Of a DNA stretch of 64,000 nt, positions 1 to 8,774 are shown one piece after another. The stretch comes from Lentzea pudingi (lineage in GTDB: Bacteria; Actinomycetota; Actinomycetes; Mycobacteriales; Pseudonocardiaceae). The stretch covers positions 84,140 through 148,139 of the forward strand of contig NZ_BMNC01000017.1 of assembly GCF_014646255.1 (NCBI RefSeq), in the 5' to 3' direction. A program made the position numbers and the translations under genes. The notes under the pieces were generated by a model, which made no database searches, had not been told where the DNA came from, and saw nothing but the letters and a program-made list of their open reading frames with translations. How positions within the stretch are numbered: the first letter of the stretch is position 1; every line of letters starts with the position of its first letter.

Positions 1-1650
1 GCCGCGCAACCGGCCCCCGTCGAGGTGCCGCGGGGCAACCAGGTCGCGACCCAGCGCCAGGGCGTCGAGGACCCGGTCGTCTTCACGGTCGACCGCCCGC
101 TCACGATCGTGTCCTGCGAGCTCGCGCACCTCGCCACGGCCACGGCGAACGGCCAGCCGATCGACCGCACCGACGACCTCAGGGCGACCAAGGAACCCCA
201 GGCGTTCAGTGAGCAGCCGCAGATGGACGACGCCGTGCTGTTCGGCCTGTCCGAAGCGGTTCCCGGCTGCGCGGTGCTGCTCCGGTTCGACTGCGAACCG
301 ATGGGCTCCGGCATCAACCCGGCGGACCCGCCGTGGGCGTGGGAGGCCTGGACCGACGAGGGCTGGGCCGCCTGCGAGGTCGACCACTTCACCAACGGTG
401 GCTTCAACTCCGCCGGGGACGTCGTCGTGCACGTCCCGGCCGGCCACACCACGTCGGTCCTGGTCCGGCAGCGCGCGGGCTGGCTGCGGTGCCGCGCCGC
501 CGAACTGTGGCCAGGCCAGCCGTTCTACCAGCGGTCGCCGAAGCTCCGCGACGTCACGGCGTCGACGATCGGTGGCACCGCCGAGGCCGTGCACGCGGAC
601 GTGGTCGAGAACGAGACCGTCGGCGTCTCGGAAGGCGTTGCGGGCCAGCGCTTCCCGCTCGCGAGAACCCCGGTGGTCGCGGGCGAGCCGATCACCGTCG
701 AGGTCGCCACCACGGACGGCTGGGACACCTGGACCGAGGTCCGCGGGTTCGTCGAGTCGGGCCCGCAGGACCGGCACTTCCTGCTGGACAACACCGAGGG
801 CCAGATCATCTTCGGCCCGGCGGTCCGGCAGCAGGACGGCACGCTGCGCCACTACGGCGCCGTCCCGGCGAAGTCGGCGGCCATCCGCGTCCCCGAGTAC
901 CGGACCGGCGGCGGCCCGCGCGGCAACGTCGCGCGCAACCTCGTGACCGTGCAACGGGATCCGGTGCCGTTCGTCAGCAGCGTCACGAACCGCAAACCCG
1001 GCCGCGGCGGCGTCGCGGGGGAGTCGGTCGACGACGCGGCCCTGAGAGGCCCGCTGTCACTGCGCACGCGTGACCGGGCGGTGACGGCCGAGGACTACGA
1101 GGTCCTCGCCAGGGAGGCCGCCCCGGAGGTCGCACGGGTGCGGTGCGCGCCGGGCGACGACGGTGTGCGCGTGCTGGTCGTCCCGGCGGTGCCCCAGCAC
1201 GAGGAGCCGAACTTCGCGGCCCTGCAGGTCGACCAGGAGACGCTCGAACGGATCGCCCGCCACCTCGACGCGCGCCGGTGCGTCGGGGCGCGGGTGAGCG
1301 TCGAACCGCCGTTCTACCAGGGCGTCACGGTGGTCGCGGACCTCAAGGCCCGTCCCGGCACCCCCACCGAGGCCGTCCGGGCACGGGCGGTGGACGCGCT
1401 CGCCGCCCACCTCGACCCGATCCGCGGCGGGGCGGACGGGACGGGCTGGCCGTTCGGCAGGCCGGTGCACTCGGGCGAGGTCTACGCGGTGCTGCAACGC
1501 ATCCAGGGCGTCGAACTGGTGGAGGACGTCAAGCTGTTCGCGGCGAACCTGGCCACCGGCGAGAGGAGCCAGTCGCAGCAACGGGTCGACCTGCCGCCGA
1601 ACGGTCTCGCGTTCTCGTACGGCCACCAGGTCAGGGTGGTGAGGGCATGA
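1..1650 (+). CDS. Putative baseplate assembly (J-like) protein of a contractile injection system, 5' partial
   Basis: The reading frame is open to the first base of the window, so this is the C-terminal ~549 residues of a longer protein; the GTG at base 25 is an internal valine. The sequence resembles the actinobacterial 'putative baseplate assembly protein' family of phage-tail-like particles, which forms the wedge of the baseplate at the tip of the contractile tube. Supporting context is direct: the next gene, starting inside this stop codon (ATGA overlap), encodes a small tail protein of the P2 gpI kind, and accessory genes usual for such clusters follow. The rest of the cluster (sheath, tube, spike, AAA+ ATPase) would lie to the left, outside the window. 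The family call rests on overall resemblance and context, not on a single diagnostic motif. Confidence 0.8.
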   Translation, partial: AAQPAPVEVPRGNQVATQRQGVEDPVVFTVDRPLTIVSCELAHLATATANGQPIDRTDDLRATKEPQAFSEQPQMDDAVLFGLSEAVPGCAVLLRFDCEPMGSGINPADPPWAWEAWTDEGWAACEVDHFTNGGFNSAGDVVVHVPAGHTTSVLVRQRAGWLRCRAAELWPGQPFYQRSPKLRDVTASTIGGTAEAVHADVVENETVGVSEGVAGQRFPLARTPVVAGEPITVEVATTDGWDTWTEVRGFVESGPQDRHFLLDNTEGQIIFGPAVRQQDGTLRHYGAVPAKSAAIRVPEYRTGGGPRGNVARNLVTVQRDPVPFVSSVTNRKPGRGGVAGESVDDAALRGPLSLRTRDRAVTAEDYEVLAREAAPEVARVRCAPGDDGVRVLVVPAVPQHEEPNFAALQVDQETLERIARHLDARRCVGARVSVEPPFYQGVTVVADLKARPGTPTEAVRARAVDALAAHLDPIRGGADGTGWPFGRPVHSGEVYAVLQRIQGVELVEDVKLFAANLATGERSQSQQRVDLPPNGLAFSYGHQVRVVRA

Positions 1651-2183
1651 GGAACGCCGTGGACGACCTCCTCTCCCCGCACCCCCTGGGCGAACGCATG
1701 CCCGCCGTCTACACCGACGACGACTTCACCCAGCGCTTCACCCAGGCCCTCGACGAGGTGCTGGCCCCGGTCTTCACCGTCCTCGACTGCTTCGCCGCCT
1801 ACCTCGACCCGCGGCTCGCCCCCGAGGACTTCGTGGACTGGCTCGCCGGTTGGGTCGCGCTCGACCTGGACGAGAACTGGTCCTCGGCCCAGCGCCGCGA
1901 ACTCGTCGCCCGCGCCGTCCGGCTGCACCGGTTCCGCGGCACCAGGAGAGGCCTCGCCGAACACGTCTGGCTGCTCACCGGCGGCCGCGTCGACATCGCG
2001 GACAGCGGCGGCACCGCGACCTCGGCGACCCCGAACGGCCCCGTCCCCGGCGGTTCCCCCGCGCACGTGCTGGTCCGCGTCCGGGTGGAGCGCCCGGACG
2101 CGGTGGACCGGGCGCGCATCACCGCGGCGGTGCGCCGGATGGTGCCCGCCCACGTCGCCACGACCATCGAGGTGACCACATGA
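1647..2183 (+). CDS. Phage tail protein (P2 gpI-like) of a contractile injection system
   Basis: This 178-aa protein starts with ATG overlapping the upstream stop by four bases, so it is probably translationally coupled to the baseplate protein. The N-terminal half contains the pattern of tail protein I family members in tail-like particles (MPAVY near residue 13, then DPRLAPEDFVDWLAGWV and a stretch ending RFRGTRRGL). That family sits next to the baseplate J protein and helps assemble the wedge. It ends in an ATGA overlap with the zinc-ribbon gene, so the three genes form a tight operon. The fold assignment is from family resemblance and gene order. Confidence 0.8.
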   Translation: MRNAVDDLLSPHPLGERMPAVYTDDDFTQRFTQALDEVLAPVFTVLDCFAAYLDPRLAPEDFVDWLAGWVALDLDENWSSAQRRELVARAVRLHRFRGTRRGLAEHVWLLTGGRVDIADSGGTATSATPNGPVPGGSPAHVLVRVRVERPDAVDRARITAAVRRMVPAHVATTIEVTT

Positions 2184-3112
2184 TCGTCTGCCAGACCTGC
2201 GGCGAGCACAACGCGCCGAACACCGAGTTCTGCGGCAACTGCGGTGACTTCCTGAAGTGGACCGGCGCCCAGGCCGGTCCGGTCCGCCCGGACGAGCCGC
2301 GGCAACAACAACCGCACCACCGTCCACAACAGACGCTCCGGCGCCGGCCGCAGCCCGGTGACCTGATCTGCGGCCAGTGCGGCTCCGGCAACGTGGCCAC
2401 CAGGCGGTTCTGCGCCGTCTGCGGCCATACGCTCGTCGACGCGACGGTCGAGCGCCAGCCGTGGTGGAAGCGGTGGAGGAAGGGCCAGAAGGTCAGGGAG
2501 AGCGGCAGCCGCCCACGCCGGGTCAGGACGACCACCAAGGTCCGCCAGGGCGTCGGCACGGCGGTGCGCTGGACGCTGGCGATCGCGGTGCTGCTGTTCG
2601 CCTGCCTGTACGGGTTCTCGCAGCCGTTCCGCAGCAGCGTCAACACCCAGGCGATCCAGGCGAAGGACGCCGTGGCCGGCATCTTCGTCGAGAAGTGGGT
2701 CCCGGTCAGGCAAAGCGCGATCTCCGCCTCGCAGGAACGCCCGGACCACCCGGCGGGTCTCGCCATGGACACGGACAAGGGCACGTTCTGGGCCGCGCAG
2801 ACCGACCCGAGGACCCCGGCGCTCACGATCCGGTTCGACCGGAAGACCGACCTGCGCCGGATGATCGTCTACAGCGGTGACCCCGAGAAGTACCTGGGTT
2901 CTCAACGGCCGCAGCGCCTCACGCTGGTGTTCGATACCGGCAAGACCGACGACATCACCCTCACCGACGCGCCCGGCCAGCAGGAGCACGCCATCGAGAA
3001 CGGCGACGGCGTGCAGCAGGTCCAGGTGCTCGTCGCGGGCGTCTACCCGTCGACCGAGAGCACCGACACGGTGATCAGCGAGATCGAGCTGTTCGAGAAG
3101 CAGGTGAAATGA
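2180..3112 (+). CDS. Double zinc-ribbon, single-pass membrane protein with discoidin-like (NADase-type glycan-binding) domain
   Basis: The 310-aa protein has two CxxC...CxxC zinc ribbons, with cysteines at residues 4, 7, 18, 21 and 64, 67, 78, 81. A Pro/Gln/Arg-rich linker lies between them, and a very basic stretch precedes one hydrophobic segment at about 131-152. The remaining ~150 residues look like a discoidin/F5-8C-type beta-sandwich of the 'NADase-type glycan-binding' kind. Topology is probably ribbons inside and the beta-sandwich outside. The gene overlaps both neighbours by four bases and so belongs to the injection-system operon. A role in anchoring or sensing at the cell envelope is inference; no catalytic residues are visible. 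Confidence 0.75.
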   Translation: MIVCQTCGEHNAPNTEFCGNCGDFLKWTGAQAGPVRPDEPRQQQPHHRPQQTLRRRPQPGDLICGQCGSGNVATRRFCAVCGHTLVDATVERQPWWKRWRKGQKVRESGSRPRRVRTTTKVRQGVGTAVRWTLAIAVLLFACLYGFSQPFRSSVNTQAIQAKDAVAGIFVEKWVPVRQSAISASQERPDHPAGLAMDTDKGTFWAAQTDPRTPALTIRFDRKTDLRRMIVYSGDPEKYLGSQRPQRLTLVFDTGKTDDITLTDAPGQQEHAIENGDGVQQVQVLVAGVYPSTESTDTVISEIELFEKQVK

Positions 3113-6069
3113 CCGTGCGCGCACTTCCGTTGCTGCTCGTGGCTTTGCTCGTGCTGCCGGTGCCGGTGCTGCGGGCCCAACCGCCCGCCGAACCGTTCGA
3201 CATCGGCTTCACGAGCACCGACGGCCACGTCTTCAAGGTGGACAGCACCGGGAACGCGCGCACCAACCTGACCGGCACCGTTCGGGAACAGTACGACCCG
3301 GCGTTCTCGCTGGACGGCACGAAACTCGCCTACGTCGACGGCGACCACGTCATGATCGCCAACGCCGACGGCACCGATCCCAGGCGCCTCAACGCCGAAC
3401 GACTCCGGCAGTCGGAACCGGCCTGGTCCCCGGACGGCACGAGCATCGCGCTCGTCACCTGGTTCCCCATCGGCGACGGCGAAAGGCCCAGGATCCAGAT
3501 CCACCGGGTGTCCGACGGCGCCAAGACCGGGGAGATCGCGATCCCGCAGCACCTCCGCGCGGAAGACACCCAGCCGGACTGGTCCCCGGACGGCCGGACC
3601 ATCGCTATCACCCGCAGGTCCAGCACCATCCGGCAACCACCGCCGCGGATCACCCGCCCCGCCACCGACCTCCCGGCCCGCCGGGGCGGCACGTTCGAGC
3701 TCGACCAGGTCGTGCACACCCCGCGCATCCCGCCGAAGCCGGACGTCGTGCTGCTCATCGACATCAGCGGCTCGATGGACGGCGAGATCGGCAGCGTCAA
3801 GAAGACCCTCATCGACATCATGGGGGACATCAAGACCCTGCAGCCCGAGTCCCGGTTCGGCATCGCGAGCTTCGCCGGACCGGAGAACGAGGGCCGGACC
3901 TCCACCGTCCACTCCGGATTCGACGAGGACCCGGTCGCCGGGATCGGCGAGGTGAACGTGATCCGGGACCAGGGTTCCACCGAGGTCTGGGCGCACGCCC
4001 TGATCCGCACGGCCACGGACGCGTTCGACTTCCGGCCGGACTCCAGCCGCGTGGTCGTCGTGATCGGGGACGAGGGCACCGCCGAACGCCTGATGCCCCC
4101 GAACTACGACGACACCGTCGACAACGCGATCACCGCGTTGCAGGCCGCCAACATCCGGTTCGTCGGCATCGACAGCGGCGGGCTGGACCAGTTCGGGCAG
4201 GCCACCCGGTTCGTCGTCGCCACCGACGGCTCGCTGCAGACCTTCGACGAGAACAAACCGGGTGAGATCAGCACCGCGATCCTCGACGGCATCAAGGACC
4301 TCGACGTCAAGGTCACCGCGGTGCCCCGGTGCGGCGACGGGCTCACCGTCGCGCTCACCCCGCCGGGGCCCGTCACCGTGCCGAGCGGTGAGGACGCGCG
4401 GTTCGCCGAGAAGTTCACCGTCTCACCGGACGCCGTCCCGGGCAGCACCCTGCGCTGCACCGTCGAGTTCCGCCTCAACAACGAGCAGGAAGCCAGGCCC
4501 GGTCACGTCCAGACCGTCACCGTCCAGGTCGCCGACCTCGTGAAACCGCTGGTGCGCATCGATGACATCGCCACGCAAGCCCGGGACGGCAGCGGCGCCA
4601 CGATCACCTACCAGGCCACCGCGACCGACTCGCGGAACCGCGTCCTGACCCCGGCCTGCACGCCACCGTCCGGCACCAGGTTCCCCGTCGGCATCACGAC
4701 GGTGACCTGCACGGCGACCGACGCCCAGGGCAACACCGGCACCGACACCGCCATCGTCACGATCACCGCAGACGACCCGGAGGGTTCACGGATCTGGCTG
4801 GTGACCCCGGACGGCAGCAGCCAGTTCGACCTGTCCGCGCGCTTCGGTGAGGAGTGCGACGGCTACGACGACGAGCACCCGGCGTGGTCCCCGGACGGCC
4901 AGAGCCTCGCGTTCACCCAGGACGAGCGGATCTGCACGGTCAAGGCCGACGGCACCGACATCCGCGTCGTCGTGGAGGACAGCGGCAGCATCGGCCGCCC
5001 GCGCGACGCGGCGTGGCTCCCGGACGGCACGAGGCTCGTCTTCGAGTCCGCGGGCGTGGAACAGCCACCGGACCTGTGGACCGTGCCCGTGCAGGGCGGC
5101 ACCCCTCGACTCCTGACCCGCAACGCGAGCCAGCCCGCCGTGCAACGGCTGCCGCGGCTCACCGTGACCACGACCGCCACTCCGGCCGAGATCCCGTTCA
5201 ACGGCAGGACGACGATCGAGGTGACCGTCGCGAACACCGGCTTCGCCCCCGCGCCCGCCACGCTGACCGTGACGATGCCGTCGGGCCTGCGGGGCGGACC
5301 GGCCGGGTCGAATCTCGGCCCGATCGCACCGGGGGAGCGCAAGGTCGTGAGCGGCGACGCCACCGGCACGACAGCGGGGGAGCACGAGGTGACCGCCGCG
5401 GTCGGCACGATCACCTCGAAGGTCACCGTGAAGGTCCTGGAACGCACCGGATCGCTCTCGCTGGCGGTCGCGGCGGCCCCGCAGCCGGCGTTCGTCGGCG
5501 GCGACGACGTGACCGTCACCTTCACGCTGCTCAACAGCTCCGGCTCCACGCTCACGAACGTGCGCGTGGTCGCCTCGGCGTTCGGCTGCGAGCCGGAATG
5601 CCTGGCCGGCACGCTCGGCCCGGACGCCCAGACCGAGGTCAGGCTGACGATCCCGGCCACCCAGGCCGTGGACCGGGAACTGGTCGGCGTCGTCATCGCC
5701 ACCGGCCCGGACGAGATCGCGTCCGACAACGTGGCGGCCACCCAGATCGTCGTCAAGCAGCCCGTCATCACCCTCGACCAGCAGGCCGGACCTCTCGGCG
5801 GCGTGGTCTCCCTACAGGGCAAGGACTTCCCGCCGGGCGCCAAGGTGAGGCTCGGCTGGTCGCCGGGCATCTCCGAGACACCGGGCGAGCTGACGACCGC
5901 GGACGGCACGTTCACCGCGCAGATGCTGGTCTTCCACAACGACACCGAGGGACCGAGGCAGGCGCTGGCGGCGACGGTGGAGGGCACCAGGTTCGGCGAG
6001 GTGAAATCGGAGGACTTCCTGGTGCTGCCCAACACGAGCCAACCCGCGGACTTCATCGAACGCGGCTAG
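3109..6069 (+). CDS. Secreted TolB-propeller / VWA / HYR / CARDB-like multidomain protein
   Basis: This 986-aa protein has a clear signal peptide (hydrophobic residues ~4-20, cleavage near residue 22). TolB/WD40-like propeller blades with the PAWSPDG signature occur both before (~30-180) and after (~560-680) a von Willebrand A domain at about 210-400, whose MIDAS motif DISGSMDG is intact. A HYR-type immunoglobulin fold (~485-550) and two CARDB/DUF11-like repeats (~690-880) follow, then one further beta domain. No C-terminal membrane anchor or sortase motif is seen. Domains of this kind bind ligands and metal rather than catalyse. Coupling to the upstream injection-system genes (ATGA overlap) suggests a surface or particle-associated adhesion role; this is inferred. 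Confidence 0.8.
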   Translation: MTVRALPLLLVALLVLPVPVLRAQPPAEPFDIGFTSTDGHVFKVDSTGNARTNLTGTVREQYDPAFSLDGTKLAYVDGDHVMIANADGTDPRRLNAERLRQSEPAWSPDGTSIALVTWFPIGDGERPRIQIHRVSDGAKTGEIAIPQHLRAEDTQPDWSPDGRTIAITRRSSTIRQPPPRITRPATDLPARRGGTFELDQVVHTPRIPPKPDVVLLIDISGSMDGEIGSVKKTLIDIMGDIKTLQPESRFGIASFAGPENEGRTSTVHSGFDEDPVAGIGEVNVIRDQGSTEVWAHALIRTATDAFDFRPDSSRVVVVIGDEGTAERLMPPNYDDTVDNAITALQAANIRFVGIDSGGLDQFGQATRFVVATDGSLQTFDENKPGEISTAILDGIKDLDVKVTAVPRCGDGLTVALTPPGPVTVPSGEDARFAEKFTVSPDAVPGSTLRCTVEFRLNNEQEARPGHVQTVTVQVADLVKPLVRIDDIATQARDGSGATITYQATATDSRNRVLTPACTPPSGTRFPVGITTVTCTATDAQGNTGTDTAIVTITADDPEGSRIWLVTPDGSSQFDLSARFGEECDGYDDEHPAWSPDGQSLAFTQDERICTVKADGTDIRVVVEDSGSIGRPRDAAWLPDGTRLVFESAGVEQPPDLWTVPVQGGTPRLLTRNASQPAVQRLPRLTVTTTATPAEIPFNGRTTIEVTVANTGFAPAPATLTVTMPSGLRGGPAGSNLGPIAPGERKVVSGDATGTTAGEHEVTAAVGTITSKVTVKVLERTGSLSLAVAAAPQPAFVGGDDVTVTFTLLNSSGSTLTNVRVVASAFGCEPECLAGTLGPDAQTEVRLTIPATQAVDRELVGVVIATGPDEIASDNVAATQIVVKQPVITLDQQAGPLGGVVSLQGKDFPPGAKVRLGWSPGISETPGELTTADGTFTAQMLVFHNDTEGPRQALAATVEGTRFGEVKSEDFLVLPNTSQPADFIERG

Positions 6070-6156
6070 AGCTTCCCCAACGGGCAGCGAAGAGCGCACC
6101 CGGCCACGCCTGGAACGCCGCTGTCAGCGCAGGGCACACGAAGGAGACTTCACGAC

Positions 6157-7452
6157 ATGGGAGCAACAGCGACACTGTCCACTTCGGACTTATCGGTCGC
6201 GCCGGGTGGCGACGTCACGTGCCAGGTGGTGGTGCGCAACGCGGGTGAGCTGGTGGACCAGTTCACGATCGACGTCGTCGGCGAGGCCTCGTCCTGGAGC
6301 CACGCCGAACCGGCCGTGGTGAACCTCAACCCCGGTGAGTCCGCTCCGGTGCTCATCCGGTTCGCCCCACCGCGCGAGCCGGGCGTCCACGCGGGCACGG
6401 TCCCGTTCGGCGTCCGGGTCATCTCCCGTGAGGACCCGAACGGCTCGGTGGTCGAGGAAGGTGTCGTCACGGTCGGCGCGTTCACCGACGTGGCCGCGGA
6501 ACTCGTGCCCGCCAAGGCCGAGGGCGCGCGGAGGGCCAAGTTCGAGGTCGCCGTCGACAACGTCGGCAACTCGCCCACGCTGCTGCGCCTGCGGGCCGTC
6601 GACCCCGAGGACGAGCTGGACTTCCGGCTGGACCGCGCCGACATCGCGTTGCCGCCCGGCACCACGGCGTTCGTTCGGCTGCGGGCCAAGCCGCGCCGGC
6701 GGTTCCTGCGCGGGGAGCCGAAGCGGCTCCCGTTCCAGGTCGAGATCACGCCGGAGCACGGCGACACGCTGATCACTCAGGGCACGATGGTCCAGCGCCC
6801 GCTGCTGCCGAGGTGGGTGCTGCCGTTGCTGATCGCGCTCCTGCTGGTCGCGGGGGCGTTGGTGGCGCTGTGGTTCACGGTGCTGGCGCCCGCCGTGAAG
6901 ACTGCGGCGCGCGAGGCGGTGCGGCAGGAGAGTCAGGAGATCAAGGACAGGGCCGACCAGGCGGCCAGCGCGGCCGGGGCGGCGAAGGACGAGTCGAAGC
7001 AGGCCGCGGCGAACGCCGGTCAGGCACTGGACGCGCTGGGCATCAAACCCGGCGACACCGCCGCGACGCCGACGTTGCCGAAACCCGCCGAGAGCGGCGA
7101 GCCGGTGACGTTCCGGATCGACGTCACCGCGCCGATCGTCGCGAACACCGGCTCGTTCACCGAGGTCACGTTCACCCCGCCGGACGACAAGAAGACGTTC
7201 CTCATCAAGGACGTCTTCTTCGAGAACGCCAAGGGCGACACGGGCACCGCCCAGCTCGTCCGGGACGCGGCCGGGACGCGCAGCACGATCCGGGTCATCG
7301 GGCTCGGGAACTTCCGGGACCGCGACGAGCACTTCCAGGAGCCGCTGCGGTTCCAGCCGGGCGAGAAGATCGTGTTCCGGGTGAGCTGCCAGAACCCGCA
7401 GCCCAAGGGCTCGTGCACCCCGTCGGTGGTGCTCAACGGACGCTCCGGATGA
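6157..7452 (+). CDS. COG1470-like single-pass membrane protein of the injection-system cluster
   Basis: The 431-aa protein starts at an ATG preceded by AAGGAGA. It has two beta-sandwich (alpha-galactosidase NEW3/COG1470-like) domains at about 1-205, then a hydrophobic segment at ~219-245. An Ala/Gln/Lys-rich likely coiled coil spans ~248-285, and a final ~130-residue beta-rich domain follows. There is no N-terminal signal peptide, so the N-terminal domains are probably cytoplasmic and the C-terminal domain outside. Proteins of this type recur beside actinobacterial tail-like clusters with names such as 'hydrolytic protein', but no hydrolase residues are apparent. A tether between the particle and the membrane is a reasonable guess only. 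Confidence 0.7.
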   Translation: MGATATLSTSDLSVAPGGDVTCQVVVRNAGELVDQFTIDVVGEASSWSHAEPAVVNLNPGESAPVLIRFAPPREPGVHAGTVPFGVRVISREDPNGSVVEEGVVTVGAFTDVAAELVPAKAEGARRAKFEVAVDNVGNSPTLLRLRAVDPEDELDFRLDRADIALPPGTTAFVRLRAKPRRRFLRGEPKRLPFQVEITPEHGDTLITQGTMVQRPLLPRWVLPLLIALLLVAGALVALWFTVLAPAVKTAAREAVRQESQEIKDRADQAASAAGAAKDESKQAAANAGQALDALGIKPGDTAATPTLPKPAESGEPVTFRIDVTAPIVANTGSFTEVTFTPPDDKKTFLIKDVFFENAKGDTGTAQLVRDAAGTRSTIRVIGLGNFRDRDEHFQEPLRFQPGEKIVFRVSCQNPQPKGSCTPSVVLNGRSG

Positions 7453-7457
7453 GACCG

Positions 7458-8084
7458 TCAGATCAGGCCTTCGCGCAGCGCGAAAGCCACGGCGTGGGCG
7501 CGGTTGCGCAGCTGGAAGCGGTTGGTGATGTCGTGCAGGATCGACTTCACCGTGCGCTGCGAGTAGCACAGCCGCTCCGCGATCTCCCTGGTCTCCAGGC
7601 CGTCCGCGATCATCCGCAGCACCTCGGTCTCCCGGCTCGACATGCCGGCGAGGTTCAACCCGTTGGGGCGCAGCACGTTGCGCTGCAGGGCGGAGACGCG
7701 CCCGAGCAACCGGCCGAGCAGGTCGGCGGGCAGCGAGCCCTCCCCGGCGTGCGCGGCGCGGATCAGCCGGACCAGCGTGTCCGGGGTGGCGTCGGCCCGG
7801 CGCAGCACGGCGGACACCCCGCTGCCGACGACGTCGAGCAGTTCGGCGTCGGCCACGTCCCCGGCGATCAGCACGATGCCGGGGTTCGGCTGGCACTGCA
7901 GCTTTCTCAGCAGTTGCAGCACGGTCTCGTCGAGACGTTCGGCGACGACGAGCGCGACGCAGCGCTCGGTGGTCTCCGGCTCGACGAGCCTGATCTCCGG
8001 GCGGGACCGCAGTGCGACGGTGACGCCTGCGCGAGTGATGGAATCAGTGGCGTGCAGGACGACGGTGACTGGCTCGGCGTTCAT
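7458..8084 (-). CDS. LuxR/NarL-type regulator with degenerate receiver domain
   Basis: The 208-aa protein has a C-terminal LuxR helix-turn-helix (~140-205: SSRETEVLRMIADGL ... SQRTVKSILHDI). The N-terminal ~120 residues have receiver-like spacing but lack the acidic pair and the phospho-acceptor aspartate: HATDS stands where VDDH is usual, and VALVVAE where LLDL is usual. It therefore probably does not accept phosphate from a histidine kinase. A GGGGAG ribosome site precedes the ATG. It converges with the injection-system operon five bases away and lies downstream of a complete two-component pair on the same strand, with a 66-bp gap. Similar regulators sit at the end of other actinobacterial tail-like clusters, so control of that cluster is plausible but not shown. 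Confidence 0.8.
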   Translation of the reverse strand: MNAEPVTVVLHATDSITRAGVTVALRSRPEIRLVEPETTERCVALVVAERLDETVLQLLRKLQCQPNPGIVLIAGDVADAELLDVVGSGVSAVLRRADATPDTLVRLIRAAHAGEGSLPADLLGRLLGRVSALQRNVLRPNGLNLAGMSSRETEVLRMIADGLETREIAERLCYSQRTVKSILHDITNRFQLRNRAHAVAFALREGLI

Positions 8085-8150
8085 CAGCTCCCCTTCTGAC
8101 GACTGCGTCCATCATCCTGCCGGGCGCGTCCCGGCCGACATGGGCACTTG

Positions 8151-8774
8151 TCACGAACGGTCCCGGAGTGCGTTCACCGCCTGGGCACGATCTGCGACCT
8201 GCAACTTGCGGAGGATGTGGGACACGTGGTTGCGCACGGTCTTGGTGCTCAGGACCAACTCCCGCGCGATCGTGGCGTTGCCCTTGCCCGCGGCCATGAG
8301 CCGGGCGACGTCGCGTTCGCGCCCGGTCAGCTCCGGCAGCGCGCTCGGACGTGGTGCGGTGGCGAAGAAGTCGAGCAGCCGCGTCGCCACGCCGGGGCTG
8401 AAGATCGCCTCGCCCTCACCGACCGCGCGCACCGCGTCGACGATCTGCTGCGGCCGAGAGGACTTGACGAGATAACCCCGCGCACCGGCCCGCATCGCCG
8501 CGAACACCGACTCGTCGTCCTCGAACATGGTCAGCACCAGCACCCGTGCGGACGGCCGGGCGGCGACGATCCGGCGCGTCGCCTCGATGCCGCCGAGATC
8601 GGGCATGTTGAGGTCCATCACGATCACGTCCGGCCGCAACCGCCGCGCCAGCTCGATCGCCGGCGTCCCGCCGCTGGCCTCACCCACGACGTCGATGCCG
8701 CTGTCCGCCAGCGCCGCCATCACGCCCTGGCGGAACAACGGGTGGTCGTCCACGACCAGCGCGCGCAGGCTCAT
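8151..8774 (-). CDS. NarL/FixJ-family response regulator
   Basis: This 207-aa regulator has a canonical receiver (VVDDHPLFRQG near the N-terminus, phospho-acceptor Asp in VIVMDLNMPD at about 54, Lys in YLVKSS) and a C-terminal LuxR HTH (LTGRERDVARLMAAG ... STKTVRNHVSHIL). Its start overlaps the stop of the upstream histidine-kinase gene by four bases (ATGA), so the two form an operon and cognate pair. No target is evident from the sequence. Its position beside the degenerate-receiver LuxR gene suggests the two regulators may act on the same neighbourhood. Confidence 0.9.
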   Translation of the reverse strand: MSLRALVVDDHPLFRQGVMAALADSGIDVVGEASGGTPAIELARRLRPDVIVMDLNMPDLGGIEATRRIVAARPSARVLVLTMFEDDESVFAAMRAGARGYLVKSSRPQQIVDAVRAVGEGEAIFSPGVATRLLDFFATAPRPSALPELTGRERDVARLMAAGKGNATIARELVLSTKTVRNHVSHILRKLQVADRAQAVNALRDRS

